Part shown: piece after piece, positions 1 to 6,808 of the stretch | Layout of the letters: each line of letters starts with the position of its first letter | Position numbering within the stretch: position 1 is the first letter of the stretch | Origin: Thermoplasmata archaeon | GTDB taxonomy: Archaea > Thermoplasmatota > Thermoplasmata > Lutacidiplasmatales > UBA184 | Direction: 5' to 3' | Assembly (NCBI GenBank): GCA_013044425.1 | Contig: JABEUK010000129.1 | Span: forward strand, 1 to 9,770 | Length of the DNA stretch: 9,770 nt | Notes under the pieces: generated by a model | Databases searched by the model: none | What the model was told of the DNA's origin: nothing | Seen by the model: the letters and a program-made list of their open reading frames with translations, nothing else | Translations under genes and position numbers: made by a program

Positions 1-603
1 CGCGACCGCCGCGAGCAGCAGACCGAAGATCCGAGTCATCGCCATGACGCCCACCCGCCCGAGCCCCCGGAGGATCAACTGGCCGTATCGGAATATCCCG
101 TACGTCGCGATCCCCACGATCACGATCGCGATGAACGTCGCCGAGATGCCGAGCGCGTCGCTCGACGCGCTCGACTCGTAGATCATCACGGTCGAGATCG
201 CGCCGGGGCCCGCGAGGAGCGGGATCGCGATGGGGAAGACCGCGACCTCGTCCCGCGCTTGGGCCGCGTCCTCCCGGTCGGCGTGCGTGAGCTTGGTCGG
301 TCCGATCTCCCCGCGGAGCATGTCGTACGCGATGATGAACAACAGGATCCCACCAGCGATCTCGAACGCCGGGAACCCAAAGCCGTAGGCCGCGAACAGG
401 AACCGACCGACCAGGGTAAAGGCCACCAAGATCCCCACCATGATCAGGACCGCTCGGTGCAGGATCCGTTCGCGGTCCTCTGGGGAGAACTCGCTCGTCA
501 GGCCAACGAAGAATGGGAGCGTCCCGACCGGGTCCACGACGACGAAGGTGCTCGCGACGACCGCTAGGAAGAAAGCCAGATCGCTCATCGTGGACACTTC
601 CAT
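1..603 (-). CDS. MarC family integral membrane protein, C-terminus cut by window edge
   Basis: The 201 visible residues read as a very hydrophobic protein with the marks of the MarC/UPF0056 family: a first membrane helix followed by DPVGTLPFF (about residues 24-32), a central FPIAIPLLAGPGAIS segment (about 122-136), and a final RIFGLLLAAVA helix where the window ends. Family members are about 200-215 residues, so only some ten residues should be missing. The physiological role of MarC proteins is unsettled; early links to multiple antibiotic resistance were not upheld. I chose the ATG at 601-603 because an in-frame TGA lies two codons upstream (607-609) and a TTTAAG element lies 27 nt upstream, which fits a leaderless mRNA. 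In-frame alternatives are GTG at 597 and ATG at 588. The gene is separated by 68 bp from the methyltransferase gene and has its own promoter. Confidence 0.93.
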   Translation of the reverse strand, partial: MEVSTMSDLAFFLAVVASTFVVVDPVGTLPFFVGLTSEFSPEDRERILHRAVLIMVGILVAFTLVGRFLFAAYGFGFPAFEIAGGILLFIIAYDMLRGEIGPTKLTHADREDAAQARDEVAVFPIAIPLLAGPGAISTVMIYESSASSDALGISATFIAIVIVGIATYGIFRYGQLILRGLGRVGVMAMTRIFGLLLAAVA

Positions 604-627
604 CGCTCAGGGGGTCGGTGGCCGTCC

Positions 628-633
628 CTTAAA
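628..633 (-). promoter_or_regulatory. TATA-like element of the marC-type gene
   Basis: Read on the minus strand this is TTTAAG in an otherwise GC-rich gap. Its centre is 27 nt before the ATG at 603. Archaeal TATA boxes sit about 26 nt upstream of the transcription start, so the transcript should begin at or next to the start codon. No Shine-Dalgarno sequence precedes the ATG. Confidence 0.6.
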
Positions 634-671
634 CGTTGCCCGGCGCGTTGTGCGGTGCCAGAGCATGGGGG

Positions 672-1454
672 CTAGCGGACCCCCACCAGGACTCGGTTAT
701 CGAGATCCTGCCAGAGAACGCCGACCTCGCGAAAGCCGGCCGCGACCAGCGCGCTCCAGTGCAGGTTCAGTCCCGAGGCGGGGTCGTTGCCGTGCGCGTG
801 CGGGTATCGACGCTCGTGCTCGGCCCACTCCTCCCCGAGGGCGGGCTCTTTCGAGACCTCCCGCCACCACTCGGACCACGGCCGCGCATCGGGCGGGGCA
901 CGATCGCGAGCCCGACGGTGACGGATCTCCCCGGCGAGACGAACGATCCGGCTCTTGCTGCCCGGATCGGCGGGTAGAGCGTCCCCGTTGAGGAAGATCG
1001 CCCCCGGTCGAAGTCGTCGCGCGAGGCCCTTGTAGAACCGACGAAGCTCGGAAGGCTTCAGCCAGTGCAGTGCGGTCGTCGACACCGCCGCATCGAAGCG
1101 CCCGCGAGGCACCAATCGATCCCAATCCGGGGCCCGCAGGTCCGCATCGACCCACCTCAACCGACCGTGTACGGTTCCGAGCCCGTTCCGGCCGATCGCG
1201 AGCAGGACGGGATCGTGGTCGATCGCGACGATCCGTGCGCCGGGGCAGCGTCGGAGGACGCGTTCAGAGAGAGAGCCGGTGCCGCAACCGATGTCCAGAG
1301 CGTGGAATCGGGACGGAAAAGCGGCCGCTAGGATCTCGGTCATCGCCTCGAACCGCGCCTCACGCTCGGGGATGTGCAGCACCTGCATCTCGTCCCAGCT
1401 CCGCCGCAGGGCCCTCCAGTTCGGCGGCCGAGCCCGAGTTCGCGTTCGCTCCAT
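672..1454 (-). CDS. Class I SAM-dependent methyltransferase
   Basis: A 260-residue cytoplasmic protein with a Rossmann-type methyltransferase fold. Motif I is LDIGCGTGS (residues 53-61), the acidic residue that binds the ribose of S-adenosylmethionine is probably D79 in VAIDHD, the DAD at about 103-105 fits motif III, and FDAAVSTTALHWL (120-132) matches the motif IV region. The order of motifs and the ALHWL segment resemble the trans-aconitate methyltransferase/UbiE-like group of small-molecule methyltransferases, but the substrate cannot be read from the sequence. The C-terminal part (about 180-225) is rich in charged residues and Trp and may form the substrate lid. The open frame extends much further upstream, but the ATG at 1454 is favoured because a GGGTATCTC element lies 26 nt upstream and the upstream extension would run through the DUF2201 gene in another frame. 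It starts 74 bp after the DUF2201 stop codon. Confidence 0.88.
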   Translation of the reverse strand: MERTRTRARPPNWRALRRSWDEMQVLHIPEREARFEAMTEILAAAFPSRFHALDIGCGTGSLSERVLRRCPGARIVAIDHDPVLLAIGRNGLGTVHGRLRWVDADLRAPDWDRLVPRGRFDAAVSTTALHWLKPSELRRFYKGLARRLRPGAIFLNGDALPADPGSKSRIVRLAGEIRHRRARDRAPPDARPWSEWWREVSKEPALGEEWAEHERRYPHAHGNDPASGLNLHWSALVAAGFREVGVLWQDLDNRVLVGVR

Positions 1455-1475
1455 GCCGTCGGATGGACCGACGAG

Positions 1476-1484
1476 GAGATACCC
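1476..1484 (-). promoter_or_regulatory. TATA-like element of the methyltransferase gene
   Basis: On the minus strand the sequence reads GGGTATCTC, the most AT-rich stretch in the 74-bp gap. It is centred about 26 nt upstream of the ATG at 1454, which predicts a leaderless transcript and supports that start. The element is only weakly AT-rich. Confidence 0.4.
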
Positions 1485-1528
1485 TTGACTCGCTGCGTCT
1501 TCCGCAAGCGAGACGCCGCGCCCGAGGC

Positions 1529-2746
1529 CTAAAGCCCCGGAAGTGCCACGACGGCGCCGAACGGGACCCGCAGCGGTTGGGGCATGACCCAGAGCACGGG
1601 GAACGGAGGGGTTCGCTCCGGGAAGGTGCCCTGCCCATCCGTGAGGTAGACCAACCCGGTCGGACGGATCGTGCCGGAGCGCGAGGCCCACTCGAACGCG
1701 GGGCGGAAATCCGTACCTCCGCGCCCGTGGAATTCGAGAGGGACGGGAACCCCGGGTCGGATCTCTCGAACGGATCGGACCGCGTCGTCCGCCTCGAGGA
1801 CCACCAAGCGGCCGGATCCACCCACGAGGTCCGCGATCCCCTGGACCTCGGAGAGGAATGCGCGTGCACTCGCCGGATCGATGGAACCGGAAGTGTCGAT
1901 CACGATCGCGAGGGTGCCGACGGACCGGGTCCGCGTGCCGGGGAGGATGACCCCCGCCGAAAGATAGCGTCGGTTCGGTGGGATCCACGAGTAGTCTTGT
2001 GCGTAGGCCCGCTGCAGGAAGCGGACCAGCTCGGATCGCCAATGGAGCCGGGGGCGGCCGATCGATGCGAGGACCTCCTCGGCCGCCTCCCGGCCCTCCC
2101 CCGTGTAGGCCATCGACTGCGCCGCCTGGACGATCCGGTCTCGCCAGCGCTCCTGCAAATCGCGACCCGAGCTCGCTTCCCCAGACGGTTCCTGCCAGCA
2201 CTCGGCGACGTCCGCTACGGTCGCATCCTCCGGTGGGTTCTCCTCCGGCGGCGGCAGGAGGGCATAGATCTCCTCGGTCGAGCGATCCCGTGCTAGATCG
2301 ACCGAGGCTTTGAGCGGCAGGATCTCGCGATAGTCGTACGCGCTCCGAAGGAACAATGGGACGAGCGAGAGATCGCTCGCACTCTGCCATCTACGCGCCT
2401 CGCGCCCTTCCCCCCGCCACGGGTGCCCGAGGGCCCAATGCAGCAGCACGTGCAGGAAGTGACCCTCCAGTCGCATCGGGGGCGCTGACCGAACGAAATC
2501 GGGGCGATAGTAGAGAACCCGGCCGTCGCACGCGATGCCGCGCACGGTCTTCGATTCCGTCCAGGGCATTCCGAGCGCGAGCACTCCGAGGAACGGGTTA
2601 CGCATGAGGAAGTGGAAGCGCGCGCCCTCCAGGATCCGTGCGGCGTCGAGATCGAGCGTCGGCCCGACGACAGCGGCAGCCCCCGGCTGCGGCCGACGAG
2701 GGAGACGGGGTGCGCGGGGGCCGGACCGCCGCCGCGCTCGCGCCAT
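1529..2746 (-). CDS. DUF2201 protein: degenerate metallopeptidase-like domain plus VWA-like domain
   Basis: A 405-residue protein with two recognisable parts. Residues about 30-260 match the putative metallopeptidase domain found in front of DUF2201, with HVLLHWALGH at 99-108 and a W-x-x-A-x-D segment (WQSASD, 120-125). The family normally has HExxH; here the Glu is Val100, so hydrolytic activity is doubtful although metal ligands may persist. Residues about 277-405 form the VWA-like domain: DTSGS (284-288) is the MIDAS motif, GGTDFRP (343-349) supplies the conserved Thr, and YLTDGQGTFP (367-376) the conserved Asp. The N-terminus (1-20) is strongly Arg/Pro-rich. Proteins of this type are paired with MoxR ATPases, as here: the upstream ATPase stop and this ATG overlap as TGATG. 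An alternative in-frame ATG at 2779 would add 11 residues, but the coupled start is more likely. This is the last gene of the operon. Confidence 0.9.
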   Translation of the reverse strand: MARARRRSGPRAPRLPRRPQPGAAAVVGPTLDLDAARILEGARFHFLMRNPFLGVLALGMPWTESKTVRGIACDGRVLYYRPDFVRSAPPMRLEGHFLHVLLHWALGHPWRGEGREARRWQSASDLSLVPLFLRSAYDYREILPLKASVDLARDRSTEEIYALLPPPEENPPEDATVADVAECWQEPSGEASSGRDLQERWRDRIVQAAQSMAYTGEGREAAEEVLASIGRPRLHWRSELVRFLQRAYAQDYSWIPPNRRYLSAGVILPGTRTRSVGTLAIVIDTSGSIDPASARAFLSEVQGIADLVGGSGRLVVLEADDAVRSVREIRPGVPVPLEFHGRGGTDFRPAFEWASRSGTIRPTGLVYLTDGQGTFPERTPPFPVLWVMPQPLRVPFGAVVALPGL

Positions 2747-3807
2747 CAACCCAGCGCCTCGACGTTTCGCGCCGCCCATGCGCGGAACGCCGGCTGCTGG
2801 GCGGTCAAGGGGTTGGCGCGGACCAGGTCTCGGACCAGCAACACTTCGAGTTCGCGGAGACCGTTCTGGCCGAGCGCTTGCGCGTATTCAATCAGGCGTG
2901 GCACCCGGCCCTTCTCGCGCGCGTAGCGCGCCACGAGCCCGGTGACCACCGCGTAGCCCGTCGCGGGGTCCGACGGGATCAGGTCGGTCCCGGCGACGAT
3001 CGCTTCGAGGCTCGGCCGGGCGTTGAGCGATTTGCGGAAGAGATCGAACTCGGTCGCGGGGCCCGCTCCGACGCATCCCTCGATCGCCGCTCGCATCTCC
3101 CGGTCCCCGAGATCGAGCGCGAGGACACGGCTCACCATCTCCCAGGTGCGGGGGCACGGGTACGCCTTCGAGCTCCCCGGCGACAGCGAGAGGAGCGTGG
3201 GGCGAAACTCCAGGAATGCGATGACGGCCGGATCGATCCCGGCGCCGAACGCCCAGCCCTTCCAGCTCTCGAGGTCGGCGACGAGCTCGAGGTGCTCGAA
3301 CCGGGAGAGTAGCGCCGACGGCATCGCGTGGGCGATCGACTGATCGCTCTCGCGGTTTCCGGCCGCGACCACGTACCATCCGGGGGGGAGCGAGTACTCG
3401 CCCACCTTGCGGTCGAGTACGAGCTGGTAGACGGACGCCTGGACGAGCGGTGGAGCCGCGTTGAGCTCGTCCAGGAATAAGATCCCCTTCCCGCCCGACG
3501 GCAGGAACTCCGGGGGCGCCCATCGGACCTTCCCCCGATACGGCACCGGGAGGCCGCGAAGATCGACCGGATCCATCAGGAGCATCCTCAGGTCAACGAC
3601 CCGCAGCTTCCTCGCCTCCGCGATCTGGCGAACGATCGAGCTCTTGCCAACGCCCGGGGGGCCCCAGATGAAGATCGGGGGCCACTTCACCTCGAGATGC
3701 GCCTCGAGCACGCGGCGCAGCTCCGGAGCCGTGACGCGACCGCCGTACTCTCCCGCCGAGAGTCCGGCCTCGCCGAGTGCGGTGGCGAGCGAATCCGGGC
3801 CGCTCAC
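2746..3807 (-). CDS. MoxR-type AAA+ ATPase
   Basis: A 353-residue ATPase of the MoxR/AAA_5 group. Visible motifs are Walker A GPPGVGKSS (49-57), the family-typical segment around DPVDLRGLPVP (79-89) followed by RWAPPEFLP (95-103), Walker B GILFLDELN (108-116), sensor 1 AGNRESD (149-155) and the arginine-finger segment LLSRF (166-170). MoxR ATPases form ring-shaped chaperones that use ATP to activate or assemble partner proteins, usually with a VWA-domain protein encoded next door; the DUF2201 gene immediately downstream is the expected partner. The start is a GTG at 3805-3807 that overlaps the upstream stop as GTGA and has a GGAGG site four bases upstream. The stop overlaps the next ATG by one base, so three successive genes are translationally coupled. 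The C-terminal third (about 180-353) is helical and fits the family lid and extension. Confidence 0.92.
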   Translation of the reverse strand: MSGPDSLATALGEAGLSAGEYGGRVTAPELRRVLEAHLEVKWPPIFIWGPPGVGKSSIVRQIAEARKLRVVDLRMLLMDPVDLRGLPVPYRGKVRWAPPEFLPSGGKGILFLDELNAAPPLVQASVYQLVLDRKVGEYSLPPGWYVVAAGNRESDQSIAHAMPSALLSRFEHLELVADLESWKGWAFGAGIDPAVIAFLEFRPTLLSLSPGSSKAYPCPRTWEMVSRVLALDLGDREMRAAIEGCVGAGPATEFDLFRKSLNARPSLEAIVAGTDLIPSDPATGYAVVTGLVARYAREKGRVPRLIEYAQALGQNGLRELEVLLVRDLVRANPLTAQQPAFRAWAARNVEALG

Positions 3808-4808
3808 GCACCCTCCGAGTCACCGGCGCGCACGTTGGGGAGCTCTTCGGTCAACGCCATCGCCACGAGTTCGGTAGAGAAAGCACTTCGCAAGCGGTCG
3901 CGCGCGCGCGTGCAGCGGGTCGCGAAGGCGCTCGCCTCCACCGCGAGCGCGGGCATCGCTGGGCCGACGTAGGCGCCCAGCGTGGCCGCGAGGCCGGCCG
4001 GGAGGTGCGCGCCGTCCGCGTCGAGCTGGAAGTAGAGCCGGCTCGGAGAACCATCCCAGGATAGATCCCCGAGGTGGGGAAAGCGCAGGAAGCGCAGCTC
4101 GACACCGTCCTCGTACCGGATCGTTCGCCCCCGCAGGGCCGATTCGATCGGTCCCTTTGGGAGATCGTGCAGGAGGGCCCGAAAGCGCTGGGCATCCTCC
4201 TCGCTCGGTACCTTGGCCGAGCTTCCGGGGATATCGATCCGCGTGGGAATGGATTCGATGAGGGAGTCGAGCATCTTGGCAAATCCTGCCACTCCCGCCT
4301 CTCCATGGCGGATGTCGTCGGACTCTTCGTCCGGCACGACCGGAGATTCCTCGACGAGGTCGGCGAGGAAGGGCTTGAGTTCCTCGAAGTGCGCGGCGAT
4401 ACGCTGGCAGCACCCGACCCACCGAGCGAGCCACACCGAGGGCGAGGCGATGGTCGTGGCCGGATCGAGCGTGGACGTGGGGACGTCGGCGATCGCGGTG
4501 ACCGAAGCCCACGGTGCGTAGCGTCGGCCGACCTCGACCGCCTGTACGGCGAGGACCAGCTCTCGAAGCTCCGCGAAGAACCGCTCCGCGGTGTCGGTCT
4601 CGCCGGCCTTCTCTTCGTAGAAGCGGATCAGCGCCGGCTTCGTCCAGGCGGATTCACCACCCTCTCCGGAGAGATGCGCGAGCCAACGGATCAGCCCGGG
4701 ACCGACCTCGAGCGAACGGATCGCACGATCGGCTTCGATCCAGGCTCCGACCCCCTCACCGGCCGGAGGCGGATGGGGCGTCGTCTCCTTCGAGGGGGAC
4801 TTGGGCAC
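3804..4808 (-). CDS. Uncharacterised protein of the MoxR-DUF2201 operon
   Basis: I do not recognise this 334-residue protein. It has no signal peptide and no membrane segment. The first 20 residues are a polar, Pro-rich, probably disordered tail. Residues about 22-95 look helical (ADRAIRSLEV, ERFFAELRELVLAVQAV). A Trp/Cys-containing helix (VWLARWVGCCQRIAAHFEEL, about 125-144) is followed by an acidic linker (VPDEESDD, 158-165), and then a more beta-like part with IRYEDGVELRFLRFPHLGDLSWDG (230-253) and RLYFQLDADG (257-266). The GTG start at 4806-4808 is fixed by a strong AGGAGGT site; the DUF998 stop lies inside that site. The stop overlaps the MoxR GTG start as GTGA. Such tight coupling upstream of a MoxR/VWA pair suggests a partner, adaptor or client of the ATPase; this is inferred from position only. 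Confidence 0.8.
   Translation of the reverse strand: MPKSPSKETTPHPPPAGEGVGAWIEADRAIRSLEVGPGLIRWLAHLSGEGGESAWTKPALIRFYEEKAGETDTAERFFAELRELVLAVQAVEVGRRYAPWASVTAIADVPTSTLDPATTIASPSVWLARWVGCCQRIAAHFEELKPFLADLVEESPVVPDEESDDIRHGEAGVAGFAKMLDSLIESIPTRIDIPGSSAKVPSEEDAQRFRALLHDLPKGPIESALRGRTIRYEDGVELRFLRFPHLGDLSWDGSPSRLYFQLDADGAHLPAGLAATLGAYVGPAMPALAVEASAFATRCTRARDRLRSAFSTELVAMALTEELPNVRAGDSEGA
3812..3816 (-). promoter_or_regulatory. Shine-Dalgarno site of the MoxR ATPase
   Basis: GGAGG on the minus strand, four bases before the GTG at 3807 and inside the last codons of the upstream gene. It decides the GTG start and shows that this internal operon gene uses ribosome binding and not leaderless initiation. 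Confidence 0.65.
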
Positions 4809-4811
4809 GCC

Positions 4812-4821
4812 GACCTCCTCA
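4812..4821 (-). promoter_or_regulatory. Strong Shine-Dalgarno site overlapping the DUF998 stop codon
   Basis: The minus strand reads TGAGGAGGTC, in which TGA is the stop codon of the DUF998 gene and AGGAGGT is close to a perfect anti-16S match. It lies four to five bases before the GTG at 4808. The arrangement decides that start and points to coupling of the two genes on one mRNA. Confidence 0.75.
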
Positions 4822-5475
4822 GGCGCCGGGAGCGGGCGCAGCTCCGGAGGAACCCTCGCGCAGGAACTTGATCCCCACCACGATCACCCATAGGAGCGCG
4901 GGGGCAACGATCAGCCGCTCCCACCCGCCGTGACCGAGGAGCCAGGAGAGGTTGAAGCCGAACATGACGAGCGCGATCGCGGTCACGAAGAATCCCGCAA
5001 TGGACGGTATCGTCCATGCATGCCAGCGGGGGTCGGCCCGGCCGGCAAGGCCCACGAAGAGTAGGGTGAACCCGGCCGCGATGAACGCGAGCGAGGCGGC
5101 GGAAATGTGGATCGGATAGTTGAGGTGCTCGTTGAAGATCCCGACACCGATCGCCCCCATGCCGACGAGGGCGTAGGCGATGACCCCAAGACGGCCGAAC
5201 GTTCCGGGCGGCACCCCCCGGCGCATCGCCATGAGGCCGACCAGGACGAGCACGCCGAGGGCTATCGCCGAGAGATTGAGCATCCAATAGTACGGGAACG
5301 CTACGAGCGACGGGTCCCCGAGGTTGCTGATCGTGTTGTTCTGGAAGCTGTAGCTCTGGCCCTGTGCGATCAGGATGAGGGCCTCCACGGTGGTCACGAC
5401 GACGAACTGAATGGGGCCGACGATCATCGCGATCGCGCCACTGCGCTGGCCGTGGTCGACGCGGCTCGTCCTCAT
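4819..5475 (-). CDS. DUF998-type six-helix membrane protein
   Basis: A 218-residue integral membrane protein. Six hydrophobic helices can be placed at about 13-37, 63-84, 94-115, 122-145, 153-176 and 186-205. The loop after helix 1 carries NNTISNLGDPS (46-56), which matches the conserved I-S-D/N-L-G motif of DUF998 proteins. The biochemical function of the family is unknown. The ATG at 5475 is chosen because it begins just before helix 1 and a CTTATGA element sits about 32 nt upstream; the frame stays open for 38 further codons to an ATG at 5589, but that would overlap the TMEM175 gene. The gene leads the operon that continues into the unknown protein, the MoxR ATPase and the DUF2201 protein, so it may give this complex a membrane link; that is an inference from gene order. 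Confidence 0.85.
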   Translation of the reverse strand: MRTSRVDHGQRSGAIAMIVGPIQFVVVTTVEALILIAQGQSYSFQNNTISNLGDPSLVAFPYYWMLNLSAIALGVLVLVGLMAMRRGVPPGTFGRLGVIAYALVGMGAIGVGIFNEHLNYPIHISAASLAFIAAGFTLLFVGLAGRADPRWHAWTIPSIAGFFVTAIALVMFGFNLSWLLGHGGWERLIVAPALLWVIVVGIKFLREGSSGAAPAPGA

Positions 5476-5503
5476 GATTCTGGACGTTCCGAGCCGAGTA
5501 CCA

Positions 5504-5510
5504 TCATAAG
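5504..5510 (-). promoter_or_regulatory. TATA-like element embedded in the 3' end of the TMEM175 gene
   Basis: The minus strand reads CTTATGA, where the final TGA is the stop codon of the TMEM175-type gene. Its centre is about 32 nt upstream of the DUF998 ATG, predicting a transcript with a leader of only about five bases. It would drive the four-gene operon. Confidence 0.5.
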
Positions 5511-6250
5511 CTTCCCGGCGAGGAAGTCGTCGCAGGAGCCGGGGTCCTTCGTGGACGGACCGGTCGCTCCCGGTGGGTAAGTCCGCCACTGCGCCAGGTC
5601 ACGAAGATGATCGCGTAGAATGCGTACCCGGCGTACGTCGGATTGTACTGGGCGATGCTCGCAGCCACCGAGAAGATGCCGGCGATCAGGAAGGCGGTCT
5701 GGGCGGTTCTCTCGAGGGAGAGCCGATCGGCCGTCGGGTGGGCTAGCTCGGGTTTGCCGCTGACGTGCAGCGCGATCAGGCCCATCGTCATTCCTGCCGC
5801 GCACTGGACCGCGGAGTATAGCGCGACCGTGACCCCCGTGGACCCGTAGAGGCCGTCGAGGCCGGTCACGAACGGCGTCACCGCGATGAACATGAGGAAA
5901 GCGACGTTCGTCCAGTTGAGGAGGGCGTCCACCCCCCGGATGTACCGGAAGACCCGGCGGTGGATCGTCCACCATACGGCGATGACGAGGAATGCGACGA
6001 CGTAGCTGATGAACAGGCTCGTCTCCGAACCGAGGTATCGAGAGATGGCCACGCCGGTCGGCAGGCCGACGTAGGGTGCGGAGTTCAGGGCCACTGCCGA
6101 GGGGATCGACAGGTTGATGACGAGCAGGGTCATCGCGAAGGCGAACACGCCATCGCTCAGGGCAAGTAGGCGGCCGGTATCCTCGGTGATCGCGACCGAG
6201 TTCGCGGTGCGGAGAAGGCCCGGTACGAGCTCGTCCTTCTCCCGCTCCAC
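5504..6250 (-). CDS. TMEM175-type (DUF1211) potassium channel homologue
   Basis: A 248-residue membrane protein with one TMEM175 repeat, as is usual in prokaryotes, where the channel assembles as a tetramer. The first helix carries RLLALSDGVFAFAMTLLV (27-44), matching the family signature RxxxFSD with Leu in place of Phe. Further hydrophobic helices lie at about 77-95, 112-130, 137-163, 184-201 and 205-219, and the WWTIHRRVF segment (93-101) is typical of the loop after helix 2. Family members conduct K+ through a hydrophobic constriction without a classical selectivity filter. The tail (about 225-248) is basic and Pro-rich, probably cytosolic and disordered. The start is a GTG at 6248-6250: an in-frame TGA lies ten codons upstream, no ATG is available before the first helix, and a weak TTGAAGTAC element is centred 27 nt upstream. 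The gene is divergent from osmC. Confidence 0.85.
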   Translation of the reverse strand: MEREKDELVPGLLRTANSVAITEDTGRLLALSDGVFAFAMTLLVINLSIPSAVALNSAPYVGLPTGVAISRYLGSETSLFISYVVAFLVIAVWWTIHRRVFRYIRGVDALLNWTNVAFLMFIAVTPFVTGLDGLYGSTGVTVALYSAVQCAAGMTMGLIALHVSGKPELAHPTADRLSLERTAQTAFLIAGIFSVAASIAQYNPTYAGYAFYAIIFVTWRSGGLTHRERPVRPRRTPAPATTSSPGSL

Positions 6251-6270
6251 GAGGTCCTGGGAGCGTCTGC

Positions 6271-6281
6271 CGGTACTTCAA
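6271..6281 (-). promoter_or_regulatory. Weak TATA-like element of the TMEM175 gene
   Basis: On the minus strand, TTGAAGTACCG is the most AT-rich stretch before the GTG at 6250 and is centred about 27 nt from it. The spacing matches the other promoters of the window, although the match to a TATA consensus is poor. Confidence 0.3.
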
Positions 6282-6333
6282 TCGCATGGCCGGGAGCCCG
6301 CGCGCCAGGGCGCCGAACTCCCCCGGCAGAGCC

Positions 6334-6340
6334 ATTAAAT
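6334..6340 (+). promoter_or_regulatory. TATA-like element of osmC
   Basis: ATTAAAT in a GC-rich divergent intergenic region of 113 bp. Its centre is 27 nt upstream of the ATG at 6364, so transcription should begin at the start codon. No Shine-Dalgarno site precedes that ATG, which supports a leaderless message. Confidence 0.65.
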
Positions 6341-6363
6341 CGCCCATCGGGCTCCGCTCGGGA

Positions 6364-6801
6364 ATGGCAGCCATGCGCACGGCCCGGGCGGTTTGGGAAG
6401 GAGATCTCGCGAAGGGGCACGGTCACGTCACCGGAACGAGCGGAGGGCTTCCCGAGGTCGCGGTGAGCTGGGCCTCGCGTACCGAGGCCTCGGGGGGCAG
6501 GACGAGCCCGGAAGAGCTCCTCGCGGCGGCGCATGCGGCCTGCTTTTCGATGGCGCTCTCCGCGGGTCTCGGGCGGATGCAGAAGCCTCCTCAGCAGCTC
6601 ACGGTGAGCGTCACCGTCACGTTCGACAAGGTCGGGGAATCTTGGAAAGTGACGACGAGCGAGGTCACGGTCGTCGGCACCGTTCCGGGGATTTCCGCGG
6701 AAGAGTTCGAGAAGGCCGCCCAAGGGGCCGGACAGAACTGCCCGATCTCCGGCGCGTTGAAGGGCAACGTGGCCATCACGGTCCACGCGAAGCTCGCTTA
6801 G
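6364..6801 (+). CDS. osmC: OsmC-type peroxiredoxin (organic hydroperoxide reductase)
   Basis: A 145-residue protein that matches OsmC along its whole length, including AVWEGDLAKGHG near the N-terminus (9-20), SPEELLAAAHAACFSMALS (48-66) and NCPIS (125-129). The two redox-active cysteines are C60 and C126, with R39 and E51 positioned as in characterised OsmC proteins. The enzyme reduces organic hydroperoxides and peroxides in the cytoplasm, using the cysteine pair. The residues mark the OsmC branch and not the Ohr branch (AAHAACFSMAL). The frame is open upstream to an ATG at 6286, but the extra 26 residues lack family similarity and the ATG at 6364 has an ATTAAAT box 27 nt upstream. A second ATG at 6373 is possible. 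It is the only gene between two minus-strand blocks; its stop is 7 bp from the stop of the convergent PP-loop gene. Confidence 0.95.
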   Translation: MAAMRTARAVWEGDLAKGHGHVTGTSGGLPEVAVSWASRTEASGGRTSPEELLAAAHAACFSMALSAGLGRMQKPPQQLTVSVTVTFDKVGESWKVTTSEVTVVGTVPGISAEEFEKAAQGAGQNCPISGALKGNVAITVHAKLA

Positions 6802-6808
6802 GCTTCCG

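Noticed and set aside
61..180. High density of GATC/CGATCG words
   Set aside because: In this stretch they arise from Ile (ATC) codons next to G/C-ending codons in a membrane protein; without counts against expectation no modification or restriction signal can be claimed.
1458..1472. Inverted repeat GTCGG-5 nt-CCGAC between the TATA-like element and the methyltransferase start
   Set aside because: Five-base arms are expected by chance in DNA this GC-rich, and there is no second copy to suggest an operator.
1070..2296. A 408-codon open frame on the plus strand, antisense to the methyltransferase and DUF2201 genes
   Set aside because: The product is compositionally biased (Arg, Ser, Gly) and has no recognisable domain. 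The opposite strand encodes two proteins with clear motifs.
1455..2390. Upstream extension of the methyltransferase frame by 312 codons
   Set aside because: The extension overlaps the DUF2201 gene in another frame, is low-complexity, and ignores the TATA-like element 26 nt before the ATG at 1454.
6802..6808. Possible bidirectional terminator between osmC and the PP-loop gene
   Set aside because: The gap is only seven bases and has no T-run or stem on either strand, so any terminator must lie inside the coding ends and cannot be seen.
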